Positions 12,401 through 23,054 of a stretch of DNA of 64,000 bases are shown one piece after another. Below the pieces are notes generated by a model. That model was not told the DNA's origin, ran no database searches, and saw only the letters and a list, made by a program, of their open reading frames with translations. Source of the DNA: Lineus longissimus (Eukaryota; Nemertea; Pilidiophora; Heteronemertea; Lineidae); the NCBI RefSeq assembly GCF_910592395.1, contig NC_088310.1:9743501-9807500 (forward strand), written 5' to 3'. Position 1 is the stretch's first letter, and the number at the start of each line of letters is the position of its first letter. A program made the translations under genes and the position numbers.

Positions 12401-15400
12401 ATTTGGGTGTGTTCACTGATATGTTTGACAAACAACCGCTCAGATGATATTTGGGTGTGTTTGCTGATACGTTTGACAAACAACCGCTCAGATGGTATTC
12501 GGGTGTGTTTGCTGATATGTTTGAAAAACAACTGCTCTGGTGGTATTCGGGTGTGTTTGCTGATATGTTTGACAAACAGCCGCTCAGATGGTGTTTGGGT
12601 GTGTTCACTGATATGATTGACAATTTGCTACTCTGAAATTGGGGCATGGAAGGTATTGCTTGTTTTATTGGTGATTAGCTAGAGTTCACAGTGTCATGTG
12701 ATGTCGGTCGATTTTCCGTCACCTGAAAATATCTAGGAGGTACCAAATTTGATCTATCTGACAAAAATGAATGCATTTATTTAAGGATAAGATGAAATAT
12801 TTTCCCTTTTTTCTGGTCGCAGTGCTGTATTAAAAATTTTAACTGTTATTGGGGGGTTAGGCAAGGTGGTGTGTTGCTTGTTTTTCTGGTGACAGTCCGG
12901 GTTCAAACTGTTTTGTTTGTCGGTCAGTTTTATTCATCTGAAATGCCAAAGTGATTTCAAATTGGATCTATCGGGCCAGGTGAGCATGACAAAAGTAAAG
13001 GTTTTTTTAGGATTAGATAAAATGTTCTCCTTAAAAGCCATGATGCTGTTATCTAATCTAATCATGTTGTTTGGGGGGGGGGGGTGATGATAGCAAGTAC
13101 AATCGCAGTTAAACATATTTTACTAAGTTGTATGTTTACCTTTGCAACTGCTCATATTAACTTATATTTTTCAGCATAACATTGTTTATATGTATTAATC
13201 TACCAAAGAGGTTCTAACATGTCTGATACCTTTCTTTCTTACAGTAGCCACTTTTTCAACAGCACAGTTGCTCCTCTCCTTTCTCATATCAGTATTATCT
13301 CTTACCTTCATTTGTTGTTAGAACTTCTAGAACCCTCGAATTGTTTGTGATCTATCGTATTCCTCTACCAGCACATTAAATATGAGAGTTTTTTTTTGAA
13401 AATTGTGAAAAGACACAATTGTTAAAGGTCAAGAGGGTGTAAAAATGTTTGAGTCAAGGTATTGGAAAATGTGAGTTTCGGTGCTAAGGGTCCGTCAGTG
13501 TTTAGAAAACAAATAGGCATCCCAAGTAAAATCATGTCACAATTAGCCAAATTCATGTCACAATGAGCCAAAGCCATGTCACAATTAGCGTAAGTCGTAT
13601 CAAATTTAGCCAAAGTCATGTCACAACTTACTTAAGTCATGTCGCATTTAGCGTAAGTCATATCAAATTAAGCCAAAGTCATGTCACAATTAACTTAAGT
13701 CATGTCGCATTTAGCGCAAGTCATATCAAATTAAGCCAAAGTCATGTCACAATTAACCTAAGCCATATTACAATTAACCTAAGCCATGTCGCAATTACCG
13801 GTAACCTAAGTTTATTGTCGTTAATCCCACATCCTGAAGCTTGGTCATCGTTCTATTTATCACCCAAATCCTATGTACTTATTTATAGTGATGTCACTGT
13901 ACCACAAAATGATGTTCGAAGTTCTGTTTGAAAATCACCTTCTTGTTTAATCTGATCAGTAACCGTGATATCTCTTTATGTATTTCAGGATTGTGTTTAG
14001 AAAAGCGTGTGTTCTTCCGTATGATCTCTGGTCTTCACACCAGCATTAGTGTACATTTAACATATAACTTCTTCTTTCCTGGTAAGTTAATAAGGTCCTT
14101 TCCCGCCATTAAATATTCGTCGAAAGTATATTTTTGCTGGTGGTGATAATGATATCCCTATTTTATGTTCCTTTAATTGAAGAAGAGAAGCCTCAGAGCC
14201 CAGTGTTTAAAGGGGGACTATCGGCAGGAGCAGAGGGGCTAATTTAGCCATCTCCAGGTGGCTAATATACACAGTAAGGGCCCTGGGTCATGACAGATTC
14301 AGCACTAAATATATTCCTCGTACAAGCGTGAATATTTTCGACGTACTGTGAGATGTGAGAGACCCCTATTGGCGACTTTGTGTAACTTTTTCTTGCCTGC
14401 CTAGCTGCTGCCTATATTGTCCCTTTAACACGTAATAGGGCCGGAGAGAACCCAGAATTATATTTCTGGATGAACCAGTATGGTTTTCAAGGAAACAAAA
14501 TTCCTGGCTCTTCACAAATGTGAGAGTCTGTCTGATGAGACTAAAAATCGTGGTCGCTGGTACCTGAGTGTCTATGCTAGGGCAAGTAAGAAGTCCTGTA
14601 CAGGTGAGCAGTAGCCTATAGTTATTTCTTCCCAGTGGGGGCAGCAGTCTTGAATCTCCATCATTTGATCAGTAAATTCCCATTGCAGGCAATGGCTTTC
14701 TCAGCAGTGGCCACTTTGCTCCGAATGTGGACCTGTTTCAGAAGAGATTTGATCCTGCAACTAGTGATGACGAAGGACCCCAGAGGCTGAGGAATCTTTA
14801 TTTCACCTACCTGGTGGAACTACGCGCATTGGCGAAAATAGCACCATATTTAGAAGAGGTGAGTCTTCTTGAGAGCAGTTGAGCTTTAGTGCTGGCAGAC
14901 AAGTGATTTGAACTGCGAATGTGCCGATTGGCAAATTTCTAATCTGCCACAATGTTTGGCAAATTTCTAATCTACCGCAGTCTTTGGCAAGTTTCTAATC
15001 TACCACAGTGTTTGACAAATTTCTAATCTACCACAGTGTTTGGCAAATTTCTAATCTACCACAGTGTTTGGCAAATTTCTAATCTACCGCAGTGTTTGGC
15101 AAATTTCTAATCTACCACAGTGAATGGCAAATTTCTAATCTACCACAGTGAATGGCAAATTTCTAATCTACCACAGTGTTTGGCAGGTTGCTAATATACC
15201 ACAGTGTTTGGCAGGTTGCTAATTTACTGCAGTGTTTGGCAAATTTCTAATCTACCATAGTGTTCAGTCATGTTTGTAGATATTTGTAGATAGTAGATGT
15301 CAAGTCTACCTGTGCCAATAAACGCGCAGGTAGACATTGGCCTTGGTTACGAGTTGGCTTTCGCCAGCGCCGAGGCCTAGACTACATTGAAGCGATACAA

Positions 15401-18400
15401 ATATCAGCCGGTGGAAGGAGCTCATACTTGAAACTTCTTCCTTTTCCAGGAAAACTTTTATACAGGCAATGAAGTTGAAGATGCAGAAACCAAAGAAGCT
15501 GTGATCAATCTTTTGAATATTATAAAGTAAGTTTCGTTCTGCATGCGTTATAAATGAAAGAGAACTCCTTGCCAATCAGACATGCCTTTACCATGACGAA
15601 GGGCTAAAGCCTGCAGCACACTAGCCGCCAACTTCGGCGTTCACAGGCATTTTTTGTGCAAGAGTCCTGAACGCCTGAAAAATCCCTAGTCTGCTACGAA
15701 CGGTGTCGGTGAACGCGACTTGACGCTACTTGCCGCAACTAAACGCCAAATATCTAACATGTTTGATTTTTGACGCGTGACGCCACGCTTGAACGCAAGA
15801 AAAAGCCAGGTGTGCTACGGATGGTTGCCTGACTTGGCGTCGGCGGCGAGGCTATGGCCAATCAGCTTGTGTCTTGATGTCACATGATATCAAAATGGCA
15901 GCCTAAAGTGGCGGAAAAGACGCTACTGGACGCCAATTGTGGGCAGGTGTGCTCTGACCGGGATCCACTGGCTGCCAACTTTGGCATCGAGAGGCGTCAG
16001 GCAAATGCTTCTTGTTGCCAAAGTTGGCGGCTAGTGTGCTGCAGGCTTAACTCCAGATGGGACAAACCATTCTCCAGATAAAGGAGTTCCTATCGGGTCA
16101 TACCCATTCACTCATGACCTGGCCACGAGTGCTACCTGCTTCATGGTAAAGTGAAGCCAGTATTAAAGTGACTGCAGATATTTATCCAAACAAAATCGTA
16201 CGATCTGATGATAATCATCTGCTGTCACGTACCAGCGGGTTGCTTGGTGTTTGCTCTAAGTCCAGTCTGTTTACTTCTGATGGAATAAAACTTGTATTTG
16301 ACTTGATAAATCTCGATTTTCTATTCTAAACTTTTGTCTTGTTACAGATCTTTCCCAGAGCAGTTTGATGAGAGTAAACTATTTACTGATGACACTGTAG
16401 AAACTTTAAAACTAAAGGTGAGTTTAATGTTGTTAGACCATATCCACAACTCCGTGGATATGGTCTATTGTTTTTACTGAGCCGATCGCCAGTACCCGAG
16501 GGATGTGGTTTTCGACACGTATCTCCGAAACTGCCGCACGGAACGACCTGGAATTTGGTTAGGTTACGTTTCATAACCTGCTAACGAACAACGTGTACTT
16601 TATTTTTGCAGCCGTTGCTTACTTTTTTAGTTTTCGGGTGATTTTTGATGAAAATCGCCGGTTCTGAACCGTTCCGGTAATAGCACTGCCTCCCGCGTTT
16701 TTACCGATTAGGCAAGTTGCTCAACGTTGATCTGTCCCGACCTGAACAGGTGGGAGGATACCCGCTACATGGAAGAGCCAACAGACATTTCGTCTACGCA
16801 TTCTAGACTGGGTGAGTGTGATTTTTTCGTGATTGTAATCGCCCTCAAATTTGTGTTGAAACACTGCATCAGACAAAATGAACTCATCAGAGGTCATGAA
16901 AAGGATCTTAAGAATATATATTCGCTGTTAGTTTGGGTGATTATAGGGAGCACGTCCATCTTTTGAGGCAAACTTGTCATCCGAAAGTTTCCAGATCCCC
17001 GCAATGGCGGATATACATTCATCAAAAAAATTACGAATTCGGGCAAGTTTCATCAAACTGTGCGCCTTAAACACCTAAGAATGTCTCAAAATCACCCAGA
17101 CTCTACACATGAGATATACCTTCACTGAAAATAATTGCTAAAACCTCGCTTAACGTGTCGCGAGTGCTGAAAGCAACAGTTTTGGAGATCGTTTTTCTGT
17201 ACATCCTGCTCACTCCTGTAGAAATGTACAGTAAAGCACGTATACACGTGCAGTGTAAATGGACACACGAATGTACACACCTTCTGAAAATATTGTCAGC
17301 AAAGGTGATAAGTGTTTGTTCTGAATTATGACAATGAAATTCATAGACTATTAGCAGGTAGTCAGTGTCTGTTGGTCTGAATAATGAATGATAAAACTTC
17401 TGGTGAAGTTAAAATATTTCCTCGCTCTGTTTTACAGCCTGACGCAGTGACGGGGATGATCAGCATCTGTTCTGTTCTGCGACCGCATCAGTCACGGATA
17501 TAGGAGCCTTGACCACGAGGAGCTGATGAGGCAAAGTCGTATAACCGTCTTAACCTTGACATCGGTGCAGTGCTGAATTTGCCGTCCGAAGACAAACCAG
17601 TATAATATTCCAGCCGTATTTCGTTCTTTTCACTGTAATTCTTTTACTTCAAAAAGACTGAATAAATAAACCTGCTGTGGCAGTTAGTTTAAAAAGATAT
17701 TATTGCATTTTACGTTTTTACTCTTAGTGCTGATCGGTCATACCCCTTGGGCCTGGCCGTAACCTTGCATACTGGTTGCCTCGATGCCGTATGCTATGAC
17801 CATGTATATATCTACTGGACTGGTTTGTTGCACCATGTCGAAGGAATTTTATGTAGAGATCAAGACACTTCCCTCACATCACAATCTACACCTCAAAAGA
17901 ATGGTTGTAAAAATCCTTGCCATGATTCCCGGTTGCCCCTATGTTGTGACCATGCATGCATCAATGGCCTGGGATGTTGCAACCTACACTTCAAAGGAAT
18001 GCGAAGTCTAAATCACATTTATTTTTTGTCCCCAGGTTGTGACTTTCCTAACAGCAATTGCAGACCATATCCCTGGTGATAGTGTTTTGTCATCTTAAAA
18101 ATGAGCACCAGGACAAAGCACCAAAAACCTGCCACTTAAGATCAGATCAGAAGTTACCTACGTGGTGCCAGTACCCACAAGTGCATGATTGACACCTAGA
18201 TCATTTGAAGAAAAAATTGGCAGCAGAACCATGTGTGCGTGGAGGGAGGTATTATAATATAAATACTGTGGAGACGCAATGTATTATTGGTCGTCCCAAC
18301 ATTGGGAGCTTTCATCCCCACCAGCCATATCAGATGGCCAACTGGTTTCCCTCACTCGACCAAAAAACTCATCAAAAGATACGAAAGATGTTGAGATTCA

Positions 18401-21400
18401 GATTACATTTGCTTGTTGTCTGCTGGATTCTGACCATCCATATGCTGAGTTGTTGCAGTCCCAGAACCATCGCTAATTCTAGTATTTATGATGCACCTAC
18501 TGTCACAACCTAATTCAGCTGGTTATTCAGGGTTATTTGCCTCTGATTTATCTGGTTATATCCTGGTGCAAACCTAATTTCTCAACATGACAAAATACTT
18601 TCACCAGGGATATGGTCTGCAATTTGCTGTTAGGCGAATTGCCCAATACTAGTTCAATTTGTTGTAGTTTGTGACCTTAAAGGGACTCTATAGGCAGCAG
18701 CCAGGTAGGCTAGTAAAAGTTACACATAGTCACCAATAGGGGTCGCTCACATTTCACAGTATGTCAAAACTATTCACTTGTTATGAAGAATACATTTAGA
18801 AATGAATCGAACATGACTCGGTGCCATTACTGGGTTCACCTGAATATGGCCAATTCGAACCCCCTGCTCCTGCCTATAGTCCTCCTTTAAGCCTTAGCCA
18901 TAGCTCAGGTATAATGAAGGAATTGGTACCAAACTGGAGGTATTGGTTTGCTGGAGCTAAAATGTAGGTGAAATGACAGATCTACCTGAGTGGTGTTTGG
19001 TGAGACAACCAGTACCCACAGTGAGGTATCAATTTCTATTCTAAAACACCTCAAATGCAAGATTTTGACTGCCTCAATACTTTGCACCAACCAAAAGTGG
19101 TTATATCCTTGTGAAGATTAGTCGTCCAGGTATCGTAGTAATTCCATGAAAGGTTAAAGTGATACTATGATGTGATTTACAACTTTGCGAAAATGCGTCC
19201 GTTTTTAATTGTTGATCAAATTTTTCAAATTTTCCATTTTTGATTAGATTTATTATAAAATCACTGAATGTAAACCACAGCGACCGCGAAAATGTTCATG
19301 TTGTGACGTCATCAACGAAAACGGCATCAAGCGAGCCGTCCGGGCAGGATTAAACCATCAATTCGTAGAAAATGTGCATTTCGATTCGAAAACCTTACCG
19401 ATTTATGAGAAAGTGACGTAGTCATTTGTCAAAAACAGCTAAAACATTATATGGTGAAATTTGACACGAGTTACCCTTTAAGTCGAATGACTACTGGATT
19501 AAGAGAGAAACTTACAGAACGTTTCGATTAGCATCCGCCATTCCTCGTCAGCTGATCTACTGCTGTTGTTGTTGTCGTTGTTCGGTACGGGAATTTTCGG
19601 AAGTGTGTCTCGAGAGGGCGGGGTCCCAGGTACCTGAAAGTTCCACTCGTAATCTTCAATGGTTGCCTCATTATAACCGCTGCTGCCAAAATGAGGCACA
19701 GTGCTTCATACACAGTAGACAGTGCTGCCTTGTAACCAAGGCATTTAAAAAAAACAATCTCAACGATGCAAGTGTTATAAGATACCTGTCTCTCTCATAT
19801 TTATAGATATTAGTCAGATATTTATCACAATGAGTATCAAAGTCCATTATCACTGGAGACTGCAGCTCCATACCTTGTCTTATCTTTTCTGTTCTTCTCT
19901 TTTTCAGGAGGATTTCCGACAAAAATTCCACAATATATCCAAAATCATGGATTGTGTAGGCTGTGATAAATGTCGATTATGGGGAAAATTACAGGTTAGT
20001 TTGGGTGAAGATAACATCTAAATGTGAAGTGTTTCAAAATAATGAGGTTTAGAGAGTTTAGCACGATATAGAGGGCTGTTTTGGGAGTGTCAGAAAATGT
20101 ACACAATTCTTTACAAACTGTTTGTGCACATTTTCAGATATACAGTAGAACCTCTCTATTAAGGACACCCTGGGGACTGACAGGTGCTGTCCGTAATAGA
20201 GAGGTGTCCTGATTAGAGAGGTCAAATTGAATGGAAACACCCAATTTTGGACCAAAACTAGTGTCCTTAATAGAGAGGGCATCCTTAATTGAGAGGTGTC
20301 CGCTAAGGGAGGTTCTACTATACATCCATTGTGCCCTCTACAACTCTTTAAATATCATAAGTGCCGACATTGTATTATTTTTAGACACTCCTCTTTTAAC
20401 ATTCTATGTTTCAAAATAAATTAATGGTTAAACAACTCAATTGTGAGGTGAGGTCCTTTTGGTGTTCGGTGATGTTGTTAAAATGCCAGGCCTTTGACTG
20501 TAAAACATTTCACCAGAAAATGACACTAAGATTTGAGGCTCACACAGCTACTGTCATCAGTCTCAACCCTCTCTTTGGTCTGCAGCCTGTCTAGATTTTT
20601 CCCCCGGGTTGGACCAAGCTGCCAAGCTTCTTTTCTTTCGTACAGCGGCAAGTTTGACATTTAATGTATAATCATTTTCATAAATGTGACCCACCGCGGC
20701 AAAATGAGTCGCATGTCGCACAGAAGATGAGCCTAAAATGACGCCAGAAAATAACAGAAGAAATTGATGCATTCAGATTTCACGAAAGGCAGACAACAGT
20801 GAAATGAACAACCAGTGCGTCTCAACCTGTCAAGCTCGCAGCGACATGCGACTCATTTTGTCGTGGTGGGTCACAAATGTTCATCATCTTTTAACCTGTT
20901 TGTTCATCTTGCAGACTGTGGGTATGGGCACCGCCCTAAAAATTTTATTCTCCGGTGATGTTGGGCCGGATGCCACCCTCTCCGCCTCCTCAAAAACAAA
21001 ATTCCAGCTTAGAAGAACAGAGATTGTGGCGCTTTTTAATGCATTTGCTAGGTAGGTCATATAATAGGATATCGGTTGAAAATCACTACTGGGTAGGAAA
21101 TGTCAGGGGCTATTGTAAGCAATAATATCATATTATTCCCGGCGTCATTACCCTGGATTTTTGCCGGAGGTATGGAGTCCACTATAGGCTACTGTCCACC
21201 TATGTGGGATCTTTTACTTGCCCTGGCATAGACAATCGGTACAAGGGACCACGGCTTTTAGTCTCATCCGACAGACCCTCGAATAGTTCATACGTTGTAG
21301 CCTACGTGTTGTGAAGAGCCAGGAATTTTAGTACCTTGAAAGCCGCGCCGGTTCATCCAGAAATACAATCCTGGGTTCTCCCCGGGATCGAACCTGGGCC

Positions 21401-21954
21401 CTCTTGCGTGGTAGCCAGCAGTGTTGACCACTAGGCTATGAGGCGCCTCTGTGTGTGAATAATGCAGAGAAGGCTTAGGGTTAGTGGTGGGGCCACAATC
21501 CATCCCATCATTACCCTTTAAGTCATTCGTTACCGTGCCCGGTAACACTGTATACTATTGGCCCTCATCAATCCGTACTACTAAGTTTTCTTCAAGTTTA
21601 ATCGGTCACAACATTCCCGATAAAATTTCGGTTACACCTAAAAAACCCGAGATGGACTGCACTAGATTAAATGTAGACCTCGTCCCCGAGATTGGGTAAT
21701 GCTAGCTACTTTGCAATGAAACTTTTCTAAGCCAAGTTGGGAACCAGGCTGCCTGGTCTATATCGGGTATGAGCCAGGGGTACTATACACTACCAAACCC
21801 TGCAGTAGTGAAAAAGTCGACAGTACCAGTAATAACCCTGTATAGATATCTCAATACATAAATCCTGTTTCCATCTGACATCGTCCTTCATCTTTCTTCC
21901 AGATTATCAAGTAGCATCCATGCCATAGAAGAATTTAGAAAGATGATGAGGTGA
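3426..21954 (+). CDS. ERO1: ERO1-type ER oxidoreductin, C-terminal half (multi-exon, 5' incomplete)
   Basis: ERO1 is an FAD-dependent thiol oxidase of the ER lumen that re-oxidises protein disulfide isomerase and passes electrons to oxygen. Coding exons seen: 3426-3469, 8769-8783, 13989-14081, 14689-14858, 15450-15526, 16348-16417, 19908-19994, 20915-21051 and 21903-21954 (TGA at 21952-21954). All have AG acceptors and GT donors, and phases are consistent throughout, giving about 247 residues. Recognisable blocks in order are [23 protein letters not shown] (FAD-contact region), [33 protein letters not shown], the active-site [16 protein letters not shown] (CxxCxxC) and GTALKILF. The C-terminal half is collinear with animal ERO1. 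The N-terminal half, with the signal peptide and shuttle disulfide, must lie upstream of the window. A further 24-nt exon at 6091-6114 is possible. The family assignment is secure. Whether the gene is expressed cannot be seen. Confidence 0.95.
4440..4829. repeat. 33-bp minisatellite in an ERO1 intron
   Basis: About 11 copies of GGCAATTAGTGCTGAAG plus TATTGTGTTACAAAAA. The first half is regular at 33 bp and later units vary. Two short ORFs across it are products of the period being divisible by three. Confidence 0.92.
4830..8499. other. ERO1 intron, no supported gene
   Basis: AT-rich intronic sequence. Other than the candidate micro-exon at 6091 nothing is recognised. Short ORFs (60-82 codons) have no recognisable motifs. 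Confidence 0.6.
6091..6114 (+). CDS. ERO1: Candidate 24-nt ERO1 micro-exon
   Basis: A TTTTCAG acceptor precedes 24 nt that keep phase 1 to phase 1 between the exons at 3426 and 8769. It would add EANKMEKW-type residues before ADYLEG, where vertebrate ERO1 has SEENTFYSW. The donor (GTAGGC) is weak, and skipping it also leaves the frame open, so this is tentative. Confidence 0.3.
8500..8650. repeat. 73-bp direct duplication
   Basis: GCTTCAGAAATTGAGAAAAT (then ATCCAGTGCAAAATG) occurs at 8527 and 8600. The second copy differs by transitions (ACATGACACAC against GCGTGACGCAC). Confidence 0.9.
8769..8783 (+). CDS. ERO1: ERO1 15-nt micro-exon
   Basis: TTGTTTCAG acceptor, 15 coding bases, then GTAACC donor. 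With one base from each neighbour it encodes A-D-Y-L-E-G, supplying the LEG that precedes LCLEKR in the next exon. Phase fits on both sides. Confidence 0.7.
9326..9412. mobile_element. 87-bp near-palindromic MITE
   Basis: CAGGGTGGCCCAGAATTATT (TTCCC) pairs with (GGGAA) AATAATTCTGGGCAACCCTG. The centre CACAATAGAATTCTATTGTG is a perfect 20-bp palindrome. A transcript would fold into one long hairpin. Confidence 0.8.
9716..10152. mobile_element. 437-bp inverted-repeat element
   Basis: CAATAGTCGTAGTTCCACCT (ATCATAAAACCCCGTGT) at the left pairs with ACACGGGGATTTGATAGGTG (GAAGTACGCGACTATTG) at the right. The interior repeats TTCCACCTATCA and ACACGGG motifs. Confidence 0.75.
10337..10470. mobile_element. 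Partial TGTGACC-family MITE
   Basis: Begins GTGACCCACCACAGTAAAAT and GAGTCGCATG, then jumps into the inner part (GACAGGTTGAGACGGACTGG) in inverted orientation. The right terminus is missing. Confidence 0.6.
10470..11604. other. ERO1 intron, nothing recognised
   Basis: No repeat unit, exon or RNA gene seen. ORFs at 10755-11013 overlap each other on opposite strands and look random. Confidence 0.5.
11605..12637. repeat. 48-bp minisatellite in an ERO1 intron
   Basis: About 21 copies of a 48-bp unit (TTTGACAAACAGCCGCTCAG then ATGGTATTTGGGTGTGTTCACTGAT). Because 48 is divisible by three, long frames are open on both strands (up to 359 residues). No frame has a recognisable domain, and it lies between ERO1 exons. 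Confidence 0.95.
12638..13530. other. ERO1 intron with a G tract
   Basis: Only a run of 12 G near 13074-13085 stands out. Confidence 0.5.
13531..13810. repeat. 21/63-bp minisatellite just upstream of an ERO1 exon
   Basis: About 13 units of TCATGTCACAATTAGCCAAAG type (21 bp), with a three-unit pattern (CATGTCGCATTTAGC, CATATCAAATTAAGCC, CATGTCACAATTAAC). It ends about 180 bp before the exon at 13989. Confidence 0.9.
13989..14081 (+). CDS. ERO1: ERO1 exon with LCLEKR...SGLHTSI block
   Basis: The exon follows TATTTCAG and ends before GTAAGT, phase 1. It encodes [20 protein letters not shown] and then [10 protein letters not shown]. The SGLH segment is one of the most conserved ERO1 stretches and contributes to the FAD site. 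Confidence 0.93.
14207..14428. mobile_element. TTAA-flanked MITE copy, ERO1 intron
   Basis: TTAA at 14207-14210 and 14425-14428. Ends AGGGGGACTATCGGCAGGAG and GCTGCCTATATTGTCCCT. Confidence 0.78.
14445..14600 (+). mobile_element. SINE body fragment lacking the tRNA head, ERO1 intron
   Basis: ATTTCTGGATGAACCAGTAT, CCTGGCTCTTCACAA, GTCTGTCTGATGAGACTAAA and CTATGCTAGGGCAAGTAA match the SINE body in the + direction. It lies 90 bp before the exon at 14689. Confidence 0.7.
14689..14858 (+). CDS. ERO1: ERO1 exon with [16 protein letters not shown] block
   Basis: Acceptor CATTGCAG and donor GTGAGT; enters in phase 1 and ends in phase 0. It encodes [20 protein letters not shown], then a conserved [20 protein letters not shown] helix that lines the flavin pocket in ERO1 structures. 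Confidence 0.95.
14929..15262. repeat. 28-bp minisatellite in an ERO1 intron
   Basis: Twelve copies of TTTGGCAAATTTCTAATCTA plus CCACAGTG between the exons ending 14858 and starting 15450. There is no spacer variation, so this is not a CRISPR. Confidence 0.93.
15450..15526 (+). CDS. ERO1: ERO1 exon ([16 protein letters not shown])
   Basis: Follows CTTTTCCAG and ends at GTAAGT, phase 2. It encodes [18 protein letters not shown] and then INLLNIIK, matching the LFTGN...LLLEILHEIK region of vertebrate ERO1. Confidence 0.93.
15607..16050. mobile_element. 444-bp MITE with ~28-bp TIRs, ERO1 intron
   Basis: AAGCCTGCAGCACACTAGCC (GCCAACTT) and AAGTTGGCGGCTAGTGTGCT (GCAGGCTT) are inverted and nearly perfect. 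Interior is C/G-rich with CGCC(A/T)A repeats. Confidence 0.82.
16348..16417 (+). CDS. ERO1: ERO1 exon ([12 protein letters not shown])
   Basis: Follows TTGTTACAG and ends at GTGAGT. It encodes [15 protein letters not shown] and then TVETLKLK, and ends in phase 0. Confidence 0.93.
16434..16467. repeat. Hairpin with 14-bp arms just after an ERO1 donor
   Basis: TAGACCATATCCAC-AACTCC-GTGGATATGGTCTA, 17 bp downstream of the exon ending 16417. Confidence 0.85.
16468..18046. other. ERO1 intron, nothing recognised
   Basis: No exon with ERO1 similarity is expected here, since LKLK joins directly to EDFR. No repeats were identified. Confidence 0.5.
18047..18634. mobile_element. 588-bp MITE with ~48-bp TIRs, ERO1 intron
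   Basis: CCTAACAGCAATTGCAGACC (ATATCCCTGGTG) at the left pairs with CACCAGGGATATGGTCTGCA (ATTTGCTGTTAGG) at the right, with a few mismatches. Frames inside are not conserved proteins. Confidence 0.8.
18677..18890. mobile_element. TTAA-flanked MITE copy, ERO1 intron
   Basis: TTAA at 18677-18680 and 18887-18890. Ends AGGGACTCTATAGGCAGCAG and CTGCCTATAGTCCTCCT. Confidence 0.78.
19154..19481. mobile_element. Second copy of the TTAA-flanked TGACGTCA repeat, ERO1 intron
   Basis: Same ends and interior as 2316-2684, same orientation, with about 40 bp of internal deletions (AAACGTCGTCGGCGTAGCGC missing). Confidence 0.7.
19908..19994 (+). CDS. ERO1: ERO1 active-site exon (CVGCDKC)
   Basis: Follows CTTTTTCAG and ends at GTTAGT. 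It encodes [16 protein letters not shown] and then [13 protein letters not shown]. The CxxCxxC contains the cysteine pair next to the flavin, and all three cysteines are present. Confidence 0.97.
20143..20320. mobile_element. pogo/Tigger-like MITE in an ERO1 intron
   Basis: Same family as at 20-197. CAGTAGAACCTCTCTATTAA at the left, GAGGTTCTACT at the right, TA outside. Confidence 0.75.
20685..20875. mobile_element. TIR MITE (TGTGACC family) 39 bp upstream of an ERO1 exon
   Basis: TGTGACCCACCGCGGCAAAA...TTTTGTCGTGGTGGGTCACA with AGTCGCATGTCGC inside. The two arms pair over about 34 bp. It ends just before the polypyrimidine tract of the exon at 20915. Confidence 0.8.
20915..21051 (+). CDS. 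ERO1: ERO1 exon (GTALKILF)
   Basis: Follows CATCTTGCAG and ends at GTAGGT, phase 2. It encodes [16 protein letters not shown], then a variable loop, then [15 protein letters not shown], which is the penultimate conserved ERO1 block. Confidence 0.95.
21130..21450 (-). mobile_element. tRNA-derived SINE
   Basis: Read on the minus strand, the head at about 21447-21375 has a tRNA-like A box (TAGCCTAGTGGTCAACA) and B box (GGTTCGATCCC). The body follows (ATTTCTGGATGAACCGG, CTGGCTCTTCACAA, GTCTGTCGGATGAGACTAAA, CTATGCCAGGGCAAGTAAA). The same body occurs at 14445-14600 (+) and 56380-56530 and a full copy at 26510-26735. Confidence 0.82.
21903..21954 (+). CDS. ERO1: ERO1 terminal coding exon
   Basis: Follows CTTCCAG. 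It encodes [16 protein letters not shown] and TGA, matching the ISTSVKELENFRNLLQNIH terminus of vertebrate ERO1. The stop overlaps a possible internal donor (AG|GTGATA). Confidence 0.88.
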
Positions 21955-23054
21955 TACGGTGAAATTGGTTTTGTCAAATATTTTTCTTAGCAGACGACAA
22001 TGTGCTGTGCATACTGGAAGCGAACTTCAGAACGAACAGACCATCAAGAGGAATTGAGAAAGTTTTGAGTTTTTACATCTTCAGTTGAAGACCTGGGACC
22101 GGCTGTTCAAAAGAACAAAAGTCACGTTATCCCTGGGACGTTTTCTCTTTCAGTTGAAAAATTTCACGTGAAGACTTAACGACTCCATTAAAGCTAACAG
22201 GGTTTTGAACACCCAGTCCTGCGTGCAAGAACCTCGTAGTCCACATAGCACTCCTTTCGAGAAAAAAACAGGTTTTTGTTTACACTCATCGGGTTGCACC
22301 AGGTAATGAAAATTGGTGCCAATGAAGTCATCCGCTGATAGGTTTATGCATTAAAGAGATCAGGTTGCGACTAAAGTCTTTATTTAGACTAACTGAACAT
22401 AGTAAAACTAACTATCTTATGCAGTTCATTGACTGGAGTCAGTAATGTTATGCAACGTTATACAGTGTTACCCAGATGCCCAGCTTACATAATCAACTCC
22501 CTGAGGGAAACTCAAAACTGCTATGAATTATCAAAGGAAGCATATTCCCGCCTTAGGTTTTAACCGGGCCGTTCAAAACTCCCCATTTTTATAAGCGTTT
22601 CGCTACAGGTTTCCTTTAATAATGAGTCTTTTATATAGCGCAATTCCGTGACACTATAGTTCTCCCTCAAAGCGCTTTGGGATATCATATTATTAACTGA
22701 AGACTCGCTTTAAGCATTGTACTTACTTACATGGTTTTTCCTCTCCTTGAAACTGTAGTTTATGGTATTTTGCTTTTCAAGGACATTTTCAACAACTGAA
22801 GACTGGTTCCACGTAGAGCAGTGCTTTAGATTCCAGTCAATACAGGGCTGTGTGATGAACTAAACTGTACCAATCAGTCTTTTTTGCCAAAGACGTGGGT
22901 TGCTGGGTTCTAGCACACAGGTTTTCCATTTGCATTTAAATGTACCCAATACGGATATTGTATAAGATATGGTGCGTATTTCTTGTGGTACATCAAGTAG
23001 GGGGCAGCAGGGTTTTGAATTAAAACTTTATTGCATATTACAATTTGTAATATA
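21955..23054. other. ERO1 3' UTR and flank
   Basis: Follows the ERO1 stop. Contains TATATAGCGCAATTC ... TCAAAGCGCTTTGGGAT (22630-22685), a motif pair seen in dispersed repeats of many invertebrates. The exact poly(A) site is not assigned. Confidence 0.4.

Noticed and set aside
11551-12647. Long ORFs (326, 359, 284 and 243 residues) over the 48-bp array
   Set aside because: Explained by a stop-free repeat of a period divisible by three. They overlap in many frames on both strands and have no domain.
14929-15262. Possible CRISPR array (28-bp repeats)
   Set aside because: Repeats are directly contiguous with no unique spacers, and the context is an animal intron.
21375-21450. Functional tRNA gene
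   Set aside because: A and B boxes are present, but the sequence continues into a dispersed body found in other copies, so it is a SINE head.
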